Part shown: positions 18,363-35,644 of the stretch, one piece after another
How the letters are laid out: the number at the start of each line of letters is the position of its first letter
Numbering within the stretch: the first letter of the stretch is position 1
Assembly: GCA_019339365.1 (NCBI GenBank)
Contig: CP079859.1
Location: 3,038,001-3,102,000 of the forward strand
Direction: 5' to 3'
Length of the DNA stretch: 64,000 nucleotides
DNA from: Vibrio neptunius
GTDB lineage: Bacteria > Pseudomonadota > Gammaproteobacteria > Enterobacterales > Vibrionaceae
The notes under the pieces: generated by a model
Seen by the model: only the letters and a program-made list of their open reading frames with translations
The model's database searches: none
Told to the model about the DNA's origin: nothing
Made by a program: the position numbers and the translations under genes

Positions 18363-19289
18363 TTACCCTTTTTTGTCCGCTTCTGGTACAGAATAAGCAG
18401 CTTCATTTTGTGAATCGTTAACAGAAACGACCAGAGGCGAAGGTTGGTTAGTCATTTTCGCAATCAGGCTACCAATGCGCTGACGCATTTCTCGGCGATC
18501 AACAATCATGTCGATAGCACCATGCTCAAGCAAGAACTCACTGCGCTGGAAACCTTCCGGAAGATCTTCACGTACCGTCTGTTCGATAACACGACGACCA
18601 GCGAAACCGATCAACGCTTTAGGCTCACCGATATTTACGTCACCTAGCATTGCCAAACTTGCAGAAACACCACCCATCGTCGGATCAGTCATGACTGAGA
18701 TAAACGGCAGGCCTTTTTGAGACAGACGCTCAAGTGCAGCACTGGTTTTCGCCATTTGCATTAGAGACATCAAAGCCTCTTGCATACGTGCACCACCACT
18801 TGCAGAGAAACAAACAAGACCTGTGTTGTTCTCAATAGCCGCTTCTACAGCGCGAACAAAACGAGCGCCAACTACAGAGCCCATTGAACCGCCCATGAAA
18901 GAGAATTCAAATGCACAAGCAACGATAGGGAGGCCTAACAGCTCACCTTTCATTACAATAAGAGCATCTTTCTCACCGCTGCTCTTTTGTGCAGCTGAGA
19001 TACGATCTTTGTATTTCTTTGAATCTTTAAACTTAAGCTTGTCTTGAGGTTCAAGCTCGTCCGCAAGTTCTACGCGGTTGTTTTCATCCAAAAATGTTTC
19101 CAAACGACGACGCGCTTTCATACGCATGTGATGATCACATTTTGGACATACTTCTAGGTTACGCTCTAGTTCAGCGTGATAAAGCACCTGTTCACAAGAT
19201 GTACATTTGGTCCATACACCCTCAGGGATGGACGCTTTACGTGAACTAACAATGTTGCTTTTTTCTAAAATCTTTTCAAGCCAACTCAT
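18363..19289 (-). CDS. accD: Acetyl-CoA carboxylase carboxyltransferase subunit beta
   Basis: AccD is the beta subunit of the carboxyltransferase that makes malonyl-CoA for fatty acid synthesis. The start at 19289 gives 308 residues and the usual MSWLEKIL N-terminus; a longer in-frame extension upstream is not conserved in the family. A C4 zinc ribbon is visible at CTSC...CPKC (about residues 26-49), followed by the crotonase-like core with [12 protein letters not shown]. It is first of an accD-folC-dedD group, with truA further upstream. Confidence 0.97.
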   Translation of the reverse strand: MSWLEKILEKSNIVSSRKASIPEGVWTKCTSCEQVLYHAELERNLEVCPKCDHHMRMKARRRLETFLDENNRVELADELEPQDKLKFKDSKKYKDRISAAQKSSGEKDALIVMKGELLGLPIVACAFEFSFMGGSMGSVVGARFVRAVEAAIENNTGLVCFSASGGARMQEALMSLMQMAKTSAALERLSQKGLPFISVMTDPTMGGVSASLAMLGDVNIGEPKALIGFAGRRVIEQTVREDLPEGFQRSEFLLEHGAIDMIVDRREMRQRIGSLIAKMTNQPSPLVVSVNDSQNEAAYSVPEADKKG

Positions 19290-19465
19290 GGAAGACCTTT
19301 TTATCTCATCGCCTCCGCACTTTGCGAAGGACAAAAATTCTGAATTTACGCGAGAGGATTAAAGCATATAAAATGCCAAGTGTAGACAAAAAACTGGTTG
19401 TACCTATTTCTTACACTAGTATCTCACGCCCTAAAGAACTGATTAGTTGGACAATTTAGAACGAA

Positions 19466-20260
19466 CTAGTTCAAATTGTCTGGCAAAAATAGTGGCCCAA
19501 TTGGCACTCTTGGCAATTCAAATTCTGCGGGATAATCAACATCAACCAAGTATAGACCTTCAGCCTTAGCTGTGGCACCAGCCAGTTTGCGATCTTTCAC
19601 TTCTAACAGCCAGTTTATCCACTCCGGAGGCTGTTCGCCGCGCCCTACACATATCAAACTTCCGGTAATATTACGTACCATGTGATGTACAAATGCATTG
19701 GCTTTAATATCGATGACAACATATTGCCCATGACGGGTAACATTCAGATGCATCATATTGCGCCAAGGGCTACGTGACTGGCAATGGATGGCACGAAAAG
19801 ATGTAAAGTCATTCTCGCCCAGCAGATACTGACCCGCTTCATGCATTTTGTCGACATCAAGCTCACCGTGATAGTGGCTCACCCCTGATGACAAAATACC
19901 TGGTCGTAGGGCGCTGTTAAATATGATGTAACGATAACGACGAGCTGTAGCAGCAAAACGGGCATGAAATTCTTCAGGTACCTCTTTCGCCCACCTAACC
20001 GCAATATCACTTGGCAAGTTTGCATTAGCGCCCATCGTCCAAGCAACTATCTTTCTATTCGCCGTGGTGTCAAAGTGAACTACTTGCCCAGTACCATGTA
20101 CGCCTGCATCAGTGCGACCTGCACACTGAACCTCTACTGGGTGGTTTGCTACGATGCTCAGTGCACGCTCAAGCTTTTCCTGAACACTTTTCACTTCTTT
20201 CTGACGCTGCCAGCCGAAGTACTGAGTGCCATTGTACTCAATACCTAATGCAATTCTCAT
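19466..20260 (-). CDS. truA: tRNA pseudouridine(38-40) synthase TruA
   Basis: TruA makes pseudouridine at positions 38-40 of tRNA anticodon arms. The start at 20260 gives [11 protein letters not shown] and about 264 residues. The catalytic aspartate lies in [11 protein letters not shown] (Asp51). The late segment [11 protein letters not shown] is also family-typical. A TTG at 20311 would add 17 residues, but it has no clear ribosome-binding site and sits directly on the hubP terminator, so the shorter form is preferred. The hubP-truA-accD order is standard in vibrios. Confidence 0.95.
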   Translation of the reverse strand: MRIALGIEYNGTQYFGWQRQKEVKSVQEKLERALSIVANHPVEVQCAGRTDAGVHGTGQVVHFDTTANRKIVAWTMGANANLPSDIAVRWAKEVPEEFHARFAATARRYRYIIFNSALRPGILSSGVSHYHGELDVDKMHEAGQYLLGENDFTSFRAIHCQSRSPWRNMMHLNVTRHGQYVVIDIKANAFVHHMVRNITGSLICVGRGEQPPEWINWLLEVKDRKLAGATAKAEGLYLVDVDYPAEFELPRVPIGPLFLPDNLN

Positions 20261-20310
20261 CGGGGTGATCTCTTCAAAAACAGGCCGAGAAGTATAAACA
20301 TTTTTACTCA

Positions 20311-20334
20311 AAAAGATAAGGGGCTCCCCGCCCC
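20311..20334 (-). terminator. hubP terminator
   Basis: Reading leftward, a GGGGC/GCCCC stem (20330-20334 with 20320-20324) is followed by TTATCTTTTT. It lies directly after the hubP stop and before truA. Confidence 0.65.
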
Positions 20335-20352
20335 CTCTCTGATGACTAAACT

Positions 20353-26418
<6,066 letters not shown>

Positions 26419-26565
26419 AGAAGGCTCAGCTATGTGCTCAATAAATTTTAATGTAATGATCTGTTAAATATATCGGATAAACACGCGAAAACTATAGGCG
26501 CATAGCTAAAAAATGTGTGGCTGCCGCCATATTCGCACTAATCTCACACTAAATTTTGGAATCTG

Positions 26566-26597
26566 ATTAAAAAAGCCTCACACAATGGTGAGGCTTT
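26566..26597 (-). terminator. asd terminator
   Basis: A 10-bp stem, AAAGCCTCAC/GTGAGGCTTT, has a six-base loop and is followed leftward by a T-run. It lies between the asd stop and the hubP promoter region. Confidence 0.85.
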
Positions 26598-26619
26598 GCT
26601 ATGAAAGTAAATAATACGA

Positions 26620-27633
26620 TCAGTAATAGTCGCGAATCAGCACTTCTGCAATCTGAACTGCATTGGTTGCTGCGCCTTTGCGAACGTTATCTGCTACAAC
26701 CCATAAGTTGATGCCACTATGATGGCTAATGTCGTTGCGAATACGACCTACCATCACGTGATCTTTACCACCGGCATCACGAACCTGTGTCGGGAAATCG
26801 TCACCATGGAACACTTCAACACCTTCGGTCTGCTCTAGTAAATTCGCCACTTCCTGAGCATCAATTGGAGCACGTGTTTCGATATGAAGTGCTTCTGCAT
26901 GACCGTAGAATACAGGTACTCGCACACAAGTCGGGTTGACCGTAATTGACGAGTCATTAAAGATTTTTTGAGTTTCCCACACCATTTTCATTTCTTCTTT
27001 GGTGTAGCCATTTTCCATAAACTGGTCAATTTGTGGCAGACAGTTAAAAGCAATCTGCTGCGAGAACTGTTCACTTTCAGCCGGCATGCCATTAAGCAGT
27101 TTAGCCGTTTGACCTGCCAACTCATCGATACCGGATTTACCAGCCCCAGAAACGGATTGGTAAGTCGAGACATTAATACGATCGATACCCACAGCATCAT
27201 GAATCGGCTTAAGTGCTACCAACATTTGAATTGTCGAACAGTTCGGGTTAGCAATGATGTTGCGGTTTCGGAATTCGGCAATCGCTTCAGGGTTAACCTC
27301 AGGCACAACCAAAGGGATGTCATACTCATAACGGAATTTAGAGGTGTTATCGATCACAATCACCCCTTCATCAGCAGCGATTGGCGCCCACTTGGCCGAT
27401 AATTCTCCCCCAGCGGAAAACAAGCCAATGTGCACCTGAGACCAATCAAAATCTTCTACATTTTCAACTTTGATGGTCTTGCCGTTAAAGCGGTAAGTCT
27501 TGCCTTCACTACGCTCACTGGCTAGCAGAAAAAGGTCACCAACAGGAAACTTACGTTCCTGAAGTACTTCGAGAATTGTTTCACCGACTGCGCCGGTCGC
27601 ACCTAAAATGGCAACGTTATATTGCTGGCTCAT
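26620..27633 (-). CDS. asd: Aspartate-semialdehyde dehydrogenase
   Basis: Asd reduces aspartyl phosphate to aspartate semialdehyde, the branch point to lysine, diaminopimelate, threonine and methionine. The 337-residue protein has the NADP-binding GATGAVGE (residues 11-18), the catalytic Cys132 in NPNCSTIQ and the SVSGAGKSG segment. Its ATG overlaps the pdxB stop by four bases, so the two are translationally coupled. It is the short asd type found beside pdxB in vibrios; a second asd paralogue may exist elsewhere. Confidence 0.95.
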   Translation of the reverse strand: MSQQYNVAILGATGAVGETILEVLQERKFPVGDLFLLASERSEGKTYRFNGKTIKVENVEDFDWSQVHIGLFSAGGELSAKWAPIAADEGVIVIDNTSKFRYEYDIPLVVPEVNPEAIAEFRNRNIIANPNCSTIQMLVALKPIHDAVGIDRINVSTYQSVSGAGKSGIDELAGQTAKLLNGMPAESEQFSQQIAFNCLPQIDQFMENGYTKEEMKMVWETQKIFNDSSITVNPTCVRVPVFYGHAEALHIETRAPIDAQEVANLLEQTEGVEVFHGDDFPTQVRDAGGKDHVMVGRIRNDISHHSGINLWVVADNVRKGAATNAVQIAEVLIRDYY

Positions 27634-28764
27634 TGACTTACCTCAATTTGAAAACCTAATTTCGCTAGTGGTTGCAGGTTAGTTTCTGCATTTCCTCTTA
27701 GCGTGACTGCACTATATTCACGGCGCTCCCAGTAGTTCTTACGCATCAAGTCAAATGCACCAGGTTGACTGATTTCACGACGGAACAATGCATCGTCTTT
27801 ACGCACATCATAGACCAGTTGCGTCAGGTTATGCAGCGTTGCCTCTTCCCAAGCCCTGTCCAATACCAAGGTCGGCACTGGAGCTGTTGGCAGAAGCTCA
27901 CTGGCATGTGCACGTAAATCGTTATTCAGAAACTCGCAGAAGCGATTAAAAATCATTGTTGTTCCGCGAGCTTTTCCCTCTAAGCCATAACCGGCAACAT
28001 GAGGGGTTGCGAATGCTAGCAGAGGCAGAAGCTCCATATCAACCTCTGGCTCGAATTCGAACACATCCAATGCAGCAATAAAGCCGTCTTGTTTTCTCAA
28101 ACGAGCTTTCAACGCAGTATTGTCAACAACTGGCCCGCGCGCCGCATTGATTAAAATTTGGTCACCACGTAACTTATTCAACACAGTTTCATTGATTAGG
28201 TGATGAGTCGGAAAATCGCCATCACGAGTGATTGGAGTGTGAGTCGTAATGATATCTGCTTGCTCAAACAAGTCATCTAAAGGGGTGAAGTTGCGTTCAT
28301 CTCCCGCCGCTTGCTTTGGAGGATCGTTGATAAGCACCTTAATACCTATACCTTCCAAGCATTGTTGCAGGTAGCTCCCTACCTGGCCTGCACCAATGAT
28401 TCCAACGGTTTTATCAAATACAGAAAAGCCTTGTTGCTGCGCAAGCACTCATCATAACGCTGAACGCATACTCTGCTACACCGACCTTATTACATCCTGG
28501 TGCCGCGGTGAAAAAGATGCCTTTATCTTTGAGTAACGCCTGATCAACATGATCCATACCAGCGGTTGCTGTTCCAACAAACTTAAGCCGATTCGCTTTG
28601 GAAATCAGCTCGTCATTCACTTTGGTAACGGAGCGAATCATCAACGCATCTACATCGACTAAGTCATCGGCGCCCAGCGTACGTCCGGATTTTAAAACAA
28701 CTTCGCCCAGCTGGCTAAAAAGTTGCTCAGCGTAAGGCATATTTTCATCAATTAGGATTTTCAT
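27630..28764 (-). CDS. pdxB: Erythronate-4-phosphate dehydrogenase PdxB (frameshifted in this sequence)
   Basis: PdxB carries out the second step of pyridoxal phosphate synthesis. The N-terminal part ([20 protein letters not shown], truncated here) and the C-terminal part ([18 protein letters not shown]-binding loop) lie in different frames. They join perfectly if one extra base near 28449 is removed, giving the conserved [13 protein letters not shown]; unlike the other breaks, this one is not in a homopolymer. The corrected length of about 377 residues is normal. The remainder is well conserved, with no other stops, so the break is recent or an error. It is coupled to asd. Confidence 0.9.
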
Positions 28765-28844
28765 GGCTTCAGAGATTTGATTTGGGAATGGCAGTGATTG
28801 TGCAGAAAAGCGCAGTCTCTGTCGAGCACTAGCGGCAGAAAGAA

Positions 28845-28866
28845 AATGCCCGGCATAAGCCGGGCA
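28845..28866 (-). terminator. fabB terminator
   Basis: An eight-bp GC-rich stem, TGCCCGGC/GCCGGGCA, is followed leftward by TTTTCTTTCT. It lies about 130 bases after the fabB stop; the stretch between holds no convincing gene. Confidence 0.7.
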
Positions 28867-28994
28867 AAGTTCCAGAACAAAAGGATCCGGACCCGCTCTC
28901 CATGGGTCAGAGTCTGCGTCTGTTCAACTACGTTTTGTTTCAAAGCGTAGTCAAGCTCTGGAAACCTGTATACTGGGACCACCCAGCTGTTAAG

Positions 28995-30206
28995 TTAGCC
29001 TTGGTATTTTTTGATAACCAGTGTTGCGTTAGTACCACCAAAACCAAAGCTGTTAGACATTACTGTCGTCAATTCTGCATCACGTGTTTCAGTCACAATG
29101 TCTAGACCTAGAGCTGCCTCATCCAGATTTTCAACGTTCACGCTTGGTGCGATGAAGTTGTTGTCTAGCATCAGCGTAGAGTATATCGCTTCATGTACGC
29201 CAGCCGCACCAAGAGCATGGCCTGTCATCGCTTTTGTCGCAGAAATTGCTGGGCTGTTGTCACCAAACAACTCTTGAATAGCACCTAGCTCTTTTACGTC
29301 ACCAACTGGTGTGGATGTACCGTGAGTGTTCACATAGTCAATAGACTCTACGTCTTGCATTGCCATCTTCATACAACGCACTGCACCTTCACCTGATGGT
29401 GCCACCATATCGTAGCCGTCAGACGTCGCGCCGTAACCTACGATCTCACCGTAAATCTTCGCGCCACGTGCCAGAGCGTGTTCAAGCTCTTCGATAACCA
29501 GCATACCGCCGCCACCAGAGATAACGAAACCATCACGATCGGCATCGTAAGTACGAGACGCTTTGTCTGGTGTTTCGTTGTACTTAGTTGATAGTGCGCC
29601 CATAGCGTCAAACATCATAGTTTGAGACCAATCTAGCTCTTCACCACCACCCGCGAATACGATGTCTTGTTTACCTAGCTGGATAAGTTCCATTGCGTGG
29701 CCAACACAGTGTGCAGAAGTTGCACATGCAGAACTCATGGAGTAGTTCACGCCGCGAATTTTAAACGGCGTTGCAAGACATGCAGAAACCGTTGAAGACA
29801 TAGTGCGTGGAACCATGTAAGGACCCACACGTTTTACGCCTTTCGCTCGCATTGTGTCTGTCGCAACAGTTTGGTTCAGTGCAGATGCACCACCAGAACC
29901 AGCAACAATACCTGTGCGATCGTTAGAAACTTGCTCGTCAGTCAGACCCGCGTCTTCGATAGCTTGCTGCATTGATAGGTATGCATACGCAGCCGCATCA
30001 CCCATAAAGCGCATCTGTTTACGGTCAATGTGCTCTGCTGGGTTGATTTTTAGATCACCCCATACCTGTGAACGAAGACCTTGTTCTTTAAACTGCTCAG
30101 AGGCAGTAATACCAGATTTACCTGCTTTTAGAGACGCTAAAACTTCTTCGACGTTGTTACCGATACTCGAAACAATACCCATACCGGTGATTACGACTCG
30201 TTTCAT
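28995..30206 (-). CDS. fabB: Beta-ketoacyl-ACP synthase I
   Basis: FabB elongates acyl-ACP and is essential for unsaturated fatty acid synthesis. The start at 30206 (MKRVVITG) gives 403 residues and is preceded by AGGA; an upstream in-frame extension is not conserved. The active-site Cys161 lies in SSACATSAH, and the two catalytic histidines lie in [11 protein letters not shown] and [10 protein letters not shown]. It is divergent from mnmC, as in E. coli. FadR or FabR control would be expected, but I see no convincing operator. Confidence 0.97.
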   Translation of the reverse strand: MKRVVITGMGIVSSIGNNVEEVLASLKAGKSGITASEQFKEQGLRSQVWGDLKINPAEHIDRKQMRFMGDAAAYAYLSMQQAIEDAGLTDEQVSNDRTGIVAGSGGASALNQTVATDTMRAKGVKRVGPYMVPRTMSSTVSACLATPFKIRGVNYSMSSACATSAHCVGHAMELIQLGKQDIVFAGGGEELDWSQTMMFDAMGALSTKYNETPDKASRTYDADRDGFVISGGGGMLVIEELEHALARGAKIYGEIVGYGATSDGYDMVAPSGEGAVRCMKMAMQDVESIDYVNTHGTSTPVGDVKELGAIQELFGDNSPAISATKAMTGHALGAAGVHEAIYSTLMLDNNFIAPSVNVENLDEAALGLDIVTETRDAELTTVMSNSFGFGGTNATLVIKKYQG

Positions 30207-30334
30207 TATGACATTCCTATAATTCAAAAATCTGCCAGATGATAACTAAGTTACCTATGAAAAGTGGTCAGCTTTCCCGGAAAACCGTACAATCGCCACA
30301 ACTTTATCGTCTTCATCACAAAAATTCAGACATT

Positions 30335-32353
30335 ATGACCTCAATTACCAATGCTCAGCTGGGCTGGAACGACGCCGGAACCCCAGTATCAGACCAGTTT
30401 GATGACGTTTATTTTTCCAACGTAAACGGGCTCGAAGAGGCCCGCTACGTTTTTCTTCATCAAAATCATCTGCCACAAAGATGGCAGGATTATGACCAAC
30501 GTCGTTTTGTCATCGGAGAAACAGGTTTTGGTACTGGTCTGAATTTCCTCGCAGTTTGGCAATGGTTTGAAGAATTTAGGCGTCAAAACCCGGATGCGCC
30601 ACTAAAAGAGCTGCATTTTGTGAGTTTCGAAAAGTACCCTCTGAGTAAAGATGACCTGATTAAAGCTCACCAAGCTTGGCCGGAACTGGCTGAATACGCA
30701 AGAAAATTACAGCAATATTATCCAATTGCGGTTCCAGAGTGCCACCGAATTGTCCTTGAAGACGGCGCGATAACCCTAGACCTATGGTTTGGTGATATAA
30801 AAGATTGCATGCCTAACGTCCCTGTTGGTGAACAAGGGTTGATTGATGCATGGTTTCTTGATGGTTTTGCTCCCAGCAAGAATCCTGAAATGTGGAACCA
30901 AGAGCTGTTCAACGGTATGGCAAAACTTGCTAAACAAGATTGTACCTGTGCCACTTTCACTGCTGCTGGTTTCGTGAGACGGGGCTTGATTGAAGCCGGT
31001 TTCGAAATGAAGAAAGTCAAAGGCTTTGGCACCAAACGGGACATGATCGCTGGACACCTAGCCCAGCGAAAGCCTCACACTAACCACAAGCCTTGGTTCC
31101 ATCGAGATAGCAGTAGCTCGACTCAGTCCGTAGCGATTATTGGCGGCGGCATTGCCAGTGCCACGCTAGCAAAAACGCTCATTCGTCGAGGGATAAAAGT
31201 CACACTATATTGTCAGGATTCAGAGGCTGCACAAGGTGCTTCCGGTAATCGCCAGGGCGCAATCTACCCATTGCTGAATGGTTCTCATACAGGTGTGTCC
31301 CGCGTCTTTGCTCCGGCTTTTTTGTTCGCTCGTCAATTTATTGTTCAAGCAGCCCAATCGATTAAGTTTGAGCATGATTGGTGTGGCGTGACTCAACTTA
31401 TGTGGGATGAAAAGTCACAAGCCAAATTGGAACGCATGTTGAGTGGTAATTTTGATAATGGTCTTATCCACCAACTTGGCGTTGAACAAACCAACCAAAT
31501 ACTTGGCTTGCCGGTTGATATGGGCAGCGTGCATTACCCACTTGGGGGATGGCTATGCCCAGCTCAACTCACTCAAGAGTTGATTAAACATTTATCCCAA
31601 ACTCCACTGTTTGAAGTACGTTATCAAACTAAGATAGACGATATGCGTTGGGATGAAGCACACGCAAGCTGGACATTAAGCAGCGGTGACAAAACCTTCA
31701 CTCACGATACTGTTGTGGTAGCCAATGGTCATCAGTTCAGTGAATTACCTCAGACGAAAGACGTCCCTCTTGGTCAGGTTAAAGGTCAGGTGAGCCATAT
31801 TCCGACCAACAGTGAGCTCAGCAAACTCAAAACGGTGCTTTGCTACGACGGCTATATGACGCCGGTAAACCCAAATAACGGATTTCATTGCATTGGTGCG
31901 AGCTACGACAGAGAGAATCTGAATCGTGAGTTTGATCCTGTCGCCCAACAAGGTAACGGAGACAAGCTACGTAAATGTGTCCCAGAACAAAGCTGGCCCC
32001 ACCAAGTCGATACCTCAGGTAACCAATCACGCCAGGGTATTCGTTGTGTGAGCCGAGACCACTTGCCATTTATTGGCAGTGTCGGAGATTTAGACAAAAC
32101 CAAGCAGGTTTACCACAATCTGCAAACCACTAAACTGGGAGACGCAGAAAAAGCGCCGTCCTATCCTAACCTGTTTTGCATGCTTGGTCTGGGTTCGCGC
32201 GGCTTAAGCTCTGCACCGCTCTTAGCAGAAACCTTAGCTTCACAGATATGTGGTGACCCACTACCGCTACCAGTGGACGTATTGGAAGCGCTTCATCCAA
32301 GCCGTATGTGGGTAAGAAAATTGAGAAAAGGCAAAGCCATCACTGAGCTCTAA
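30335..32353 (+). CDS. mnmC: Bifunctional tRNA 5-methylaminomethyl-2-thiouridine synthase MnmC
   Basis: MnmC completes the mnm5s2U modification of wobble uridine. The start at 30335 ([13 protein letters not shown]) gives 672 residues, the usual length. The N-terminal half is the methyltransferase domain ([31 protein letters not shown]). The C-terminal half is the FAD-dependent oxidoreductase with [13 protein letters not shown] near residue 269 and [16 protein letters not shown] at the end. A longer frame upstream lies in the divergent fabB-mnmC promoter region and is not used. Confidence 0.96.
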   Translation: MTSITNAQLGWNDAGTPVSDQFDDVYFSNVNGLEEARYVFLHQNHLPQRWQDYDQRRFVIGETGFGTGLNFLAVWQWFEEFRRQNPDAPLKELHFVSFEKYPLSKDDLIKAHQAWPELAEYARKLQQYYPIAVPECHRIVLEDGAITLDLWFGDIKDCMPNVPVGEQGLIDAWFLDGFAPSKNPEMWNQELFNGMAKLAKQDCTCATFTAAGFVRRGLIEAGFEMKKVKGFGTKRDMIAGHLAQRKPHTNHKPWFHRDSSSSTQSVAIIGGGIASATLAKTLIRRGIKVTLYCQDSEAAQGASGNRQGAIYPLLNGSHTGVSRVFAPAFLFARQFIVQAAQSIKFEHDWCGVTQLMWDEKSQAKLERMLSGNFDNGLIHQLGVEQTNQILGLPVDMGSVHYPLGGWLCPAQLTQELIKHLSQTPLFEVRYQTKIDDMRWDEAHASWTLSSGDKTFTHDTVVVANGHQFSELPQTKDVPLGQVKGQVSHIPTNSELSKLKTVLCYDGYMTPVNPNNGFHCIGASYDRENLNREFDPVAQQGNGDKLRKCVPEQSWPHQVDTSGNQSRQGIRCVSRDHLPFIGSVGDLDKTKQVYHNLQTTKLGDAEKAPSYPNLFCMLGLGSRGLSSAPLLAETLASQICGDPLPLPVDVLEALHPSRMWVRKLRKGKAITEL

Positions 32354-32359
32354 AGTGAC

Positions 32360-32398
32360 AAAGAGAGCTTACCGAGTCATTCTCTATAAGCTCTCTTT
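32360..32398. terminator. Bidirectional terminator after mnmC
   Basis: A perfect 12-bp stem, AAAGAGAGCTTA/TAAGCTCTCTTT, encloses a 15-base loop. It stands between convergent mnmC and the flavodoxin-like reductase. Confidence 0.75.
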
Positions 32399-32405
32399 CT
32401 TAACA

Positions 32406-32930
32406 TCAAGGTAGCATTGATACAGCAGCTTTGACTTGCTCAGCCACTTCCAGACTTTTAAACACGCCGGACTCCAAATCAAAATTGTCGTAAAAGCTTG
32501 GAATAGATAAGGAGGCTTTCACTTCAGCGCCAAAGTATGGAGCAGAACCTGTTGCAGCAGCTAATACATTAGATGCACCGCCAGGGCCTGGTGATGTTGA
32601 AAGGTAAATGGCTGGTTTATTGGCAAATACGTTACGCTCAATGCGTGTCGCCCAATCAAACAGGTTTTTGTAGGCAGCAGGATAAGAGCCATTGTGCTCG
32701 GCGAAAGAAATAACCAACGCATCAGCCTGAGCAATGTCTGCCAAAAACACTTTCGCCCCCTCAGCCTGACCGATTTGCTTTTCTTTATCTTCACTAAACA
32801 GCGGAACATCGTAGCTGTTAAGATCCAAAATAGTCACCTCTGCTCCTTCAACTAGATGAGCAGCATAAGTGGCTAACGTTTTGTTGATAGACGTTGAGCT
32901 GGTTGAAGCTCCAAAAGCGACAATCTTCAT
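32406..32930 (-). CDS. NADPH-dependent FMN reductase-like flavoprotein
   Basis: The 174-residue protein (start MKIVAFGAS at 32930) has a flavodoxin-like fold: a phosphate-binding loop GASTSSTSINK, then AEHNGSYPAAYKNLFDW, which matches the conserved PEYNGS-type segment of NAD(P)H-dependent FMN reductases and quinone/azo reductases. It probably reduces FMN or quinones. The substrate cannot be read from sequence. It sits between mnmC and yfcL, a position not occupied in E. coli, and has its own promoter region. Confidence 0.8.
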   Translation of the reverse strand: MKIVAFGASTSSTSINKTLATYAAHLVEGAEVTILDLNSYDVPLFSEDKEKQIGQAEGAKVFLADIAQADALVISFAEHNGSYPAAYKNLFDWATRIERNVFANKPAIYLSTSPGPGGASNVLAAATGSAPYFGAEVKASLSIPSFYDNFDLESGVFKSLEVAEQVKAAVSMLP

Positions 32931-33009
32931 AATCTGATTTCCCATTCGTTTCTCTATATGTGCTTAGAAGAATATCACTGAACAGAAAAGCAACAACCAT
33001 AAATAATTT

Positions 33010-33043
33010 AAGGGGTTGTTCGAAAAACTCGAACACCCCCCTT
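33010..33043 (-). terminator. Possible yfcL terminator
   Basis: An imperfect stem pairs GGGGTTGTTCG with CGAACACCCCC around a short A-rich loop. Leftward it is followed only by TTAAATTATTT, so termination strength is uncertain. Confidence 0.4.
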
Positions 33044-33070
33044 ATTTAAGATAATTTAGTGTGATTCTGG

Positions 33071-33334
33071 TTAGGCGTTGTTCACTAGCTCAACCCATAG
33101 GTCATTGACAATAGTGCGGTCAGCAGGAGTAAGTTCTGAGCGAGCGTCATCCAAACTACTTTGAATGCGTCGTTTAAGTTCTTCTAAATCGTTGACGCCT
33201 TCTTCCTCACATGAAGCAGCTGATAGAGAAATATGCCCACGTAGGTAACCACCAGCAAACAATTCATCATCAGATGCGTTTTCAATACGCGCATCAATCA
33301 TTTCTAGCAGCTTTTCTTCAAATTCAATAATCAT
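33071..33334 (-). CDS. yfcL: YfcL family protein
   Basis: The small acidic 87-residue protein matches YfcL, a conserved gammaproteobacterial family of unknown function. Its place between mnmC and epmC (yfcM) is the same as in E. coli, which supports the call. No membrane segment or catalytic motif is visible. The start ATG at 33334 is followed by IIEFEEKLLEMIDARIE. It is separated from epmC by the inserted LruC-domain gene pair. Confidence 0.88.
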   Translation of the reverse strand: MIIEFEEKLLEMIDARIENASDDELFAGGYLRGHISLSAASCEEEGVNDLEELKRRIQSSLDDARSELTPADRTIVNDLWVELVNNA

Positions 33335-33492
33335 AATGCTCTATTGCCCAGGTCAGTTTGATTCTCAAAAAGAGTGCAGAGCTTCTCACATTGAGAAAAT
33401 TAACGCAAACCCTAGTTATATCAAGGGCTGACAGCATGGCACGCGCTGTGCAATTCCTCAACTATTCAACGAAGTTAAGCGAGGAAAGACCC

Positions 33493-35631
33493 ATGGAAAG
33501 AAAACAAACGGCTTTGAAGATATCAGTGATGGTCAGTACCTTGTTTCACGCATCGTTCACCTTTGCAGAGACACCATTTACCTCGTGTCCCACTCAGGCA
33601 TTTTTAATTCAGAATCCAACAGGCACGCCAGTTGCCTATGGTGTCAACATCGACGTAGGTAGCTATGTAACCTTGGATTCCAATCTAGATACTGCAAAGC
33701 TAAATGGTGTGGGTTATAGCAAACATGACGACTTCATTTACGGCTGGGACTATGGTACGGCTTCGCTATCCCGAATTGATTCCACCTTTACAAAAACCTT
33801 ACTCAATGTCAGCAAGCCTTCTGGTGCACCAACTTCTATCTATGTGGGTGACGTATCACTTGATGAAAACGCCTGGTATGGCTATCGACCAAGCTATGGA
33901 CTCTACAGAATTGACTTAGATACCCTTGTCATGGAGCTTTCATCACCGCCTAGCCAATTCGGCAATCCTGCAATATACGATTTGGCCTTTCATCCTGACA
34001 ACAGCCTGGCGTATTCCATCGATTCAAATGGTTACCTGTGGGAGATTGATGTCAACGCCGGTACTTCCATCCGACTGAACCAACTGTTAGATAAAAATGT
34101 ACTCGGATATCGCTTTACTTTTGGTGCGGTCTATTTCGATGTCGATGGTAATTTCTACGCCAGCAACAACAGCAATGGGTATGTCTTCAAAGTAACCATC
34201 AATGGAAACAACTCCAGCGCAGACTTTTTTGCTTATGGCCCTTCCAGTAACTCCAATGATGGTGCTCGCTGTGCTCTCGCTCCAGTCGAGCCCAGTGAAT
34301 ACACCGATTTCGGCGACGCACCAGACAGTTACAAAACGACTTTCGCCTCCTCCGGTGCACGTCATGGTATGTCAGATCTTAAATTAGGCTCTGTTATCGA
34401 TGGAGAGACCGACGGCAGCCCATATCCGCTTAGCGATGATACTTCAGATGGTTCGGACGATGATGACGGTATCCAATTCCCTGTTCCAATTCAGGTCGGA
34501 CAAACCAGTAAAATCATCGCAACGGCTGCGGGGACATCTGGCAGTTCAGTACTCAATGCTTGGATTGATTTCGATCGAGATGGTGAGTTTGAGTCTAACG
34601 AAATCATCATCAGCGACCAATCGATGAGCGATAGTACTGGCGACATCTTCTTCACTGTTCCAACTTGGGCTGTCACTGGAGAGACTTGGGCTCGATTCAG
34701 AATTTCCAACACATCGGGCATTGGTCCAAGCGGCGGTGTTCCCGCTGGTGAGGTGGAAGACTATCTGGTCGACATTACAGAAAGCGGAGTGGTAACTGAA
34801 CTCTACCCCAGCGGTGGCGGATACACTTCTTTCGCCTATGAAGATCAGTATCCGAGAAGCGGAGACTATGACATGAACGATGTACTGATGAACGTTAAGT
34901 ACACAGAGTACCAGCTCAATGGTCAAGTCATTCGTATGAAAATGGAAGGCAAGGTCGCCGCTCTCGGTGGTAACTACCACTCAGGTTTCGCAATTCGATT
35001 ACCCAATGTGGCAAGAGAAGACATAAAATCAGACTCCATCCAACTTTACGTGAATAACGCGCTGCAAACTGCGACCGTGCTCGAAACAGACACAGTTGAT
35101 GCCGTATTCATCATTCACGAAGACTTATGGGACATTACTGAATCAGGTGAGGCCGAAGAGTGCACTATGTTCCGAACTCAAGAAAACTGCGGCACAAGTT
35201 ATCGCCCAAGTTGGAGCCTAACCTTCTCGTTTGAAAATGCAGTCAACACATCAACTATGCCAGAGTTCCCGTATGACCCATTTATATTTGCAGCACCTGG
35301 TCATTATTACGGTGATATCGGTTATCAGTTGACAGGCGGGTTCCCAGGACGAGGTTTAGAGATTCACCTCAAAAACCAATCCCCGACCAGTAAGTTTGAC
35401 ACGCGATACAAGTCTTACGGTGTCGATGCATCAAGTGGTAATACCCACTACCACGACAACAAAGGGCTACCTTGGGCTATAGAAATCCCTACTACTTGGC
35501 AACATCCGTACGAACAGGTCAATATTTTAGAGGCTTATACCAATTTTGACGATTATGCCGAAGACGCCACAGGTCAAACTGAACCGACCTGGTACGAAAC
35601 TTCTGTAGATGGCAAAATTTATATCGACTAA
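33493..35631 (+). CDS. Secreted LruC-domain protein with GEVED domain
   Basis: The 712-residue protein has a signal peptide (cleavage near HASFTFA). Residues about 30-270 look like a beta-propeller of the DUF6923 type. Then comes a GEVED domain (FGDAPDSY ... VPAGEVEDYLVDI) with a calcium-type DFDRDGEFE loop. The C-terminal third is an LruC/DUF4842 domain, marked by GDYDMNDVLMNVKYTEY and by GLPWAIEIPTTWQHPYE near the end. LruC was named from a Leptospira protein; function is unknown but the architecture is that of a surface or secreted protein. ATG 33493 has GAGGAA upstream. It is followed 13 bases later by a lipoprotein gene. Confidence 0.82.
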   Translation: MERKQTALKISVMVSTLFHASFTFAETPFTSCPTQAFLIQNPTGTPVAYGVNIDVGSYVTLDSNLDTAKLNGVGYSKHDDFIYGWDYGTASLSRIDSTFTKTLLNVSKPSGAPTSIYVGDVSLDENAWYGYRPSYGLYRIDLDTLVMELSSPPSQFGNPAIYDLAFHPDNSLAYSIDSNGYLWEIDVNAGTSIRLNQLLDKNVLGYRFTFGAVYFDVDGNFYASNNSNGYVFKVTINGNNSSADFFAYGPSSNSNDGARCALAPVEPSEYTDFGDAPDSYKTTFASSGARHGMSDLKLGSVIDGETDGSPYPLSDDTSDGSDDDDGIQFPVPIQVGQTSKIIATAAGTSGSSVLNAWIDFDRDGEFESNEIIISDQSMSDSTGDIFFTVPTWAVTGETWARFRISNTSGIGPSGGVPAGEVEDYLVDITESGVVTELYPSGGGYTSFAYEDQYPRSGDYDMNDVLMNVKYTEYQLNGQVIRMKMEGKVAALGGNYHSGFAIRLPNVAREDIKSDSIQLYVNNALQTATVLETDTVDAVFIIHEDLWDITESGEAEECTMFRTQENCGTSYRPSWSLTFSFENAVNTSTMPEFPYDPFIFAAPGHYYGDIGYQLTGGFPGRGLEIHLKNQSPTSKFDTRYKSYGVDASSGNTHYHDNKGLPWAIEIPTTWQHPYEQVNILEAYTNFDDYAEDATGQTEPTWYETSVDGKIYID

Positions 35632-35644
35632 GGGAGAGACGATT

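Noticed and set aside
28761..28982. A 73-codon frame between pdxB and fabB
   Set aside because: It runs through the fabB terminator hairpin, overlaps the pdxB start, has no ribosome-binding site and resembles nothing known.
30239..30334. N-terminal extension of MnmC, and a FadR or FabR site in the fabB-mnmC gap
   Set aside because: Homologues begin at MTSITNAQ. The GTGGTCAGC stretch lacks the second half of a FadR site.
33358..33492. Upstream extension of the LruC-domain gene from a TTG at 33358
   Set aside because: The ATG at 33493 has GAGGAA upstream and begins a proper signal peptide; the extension would bury it.
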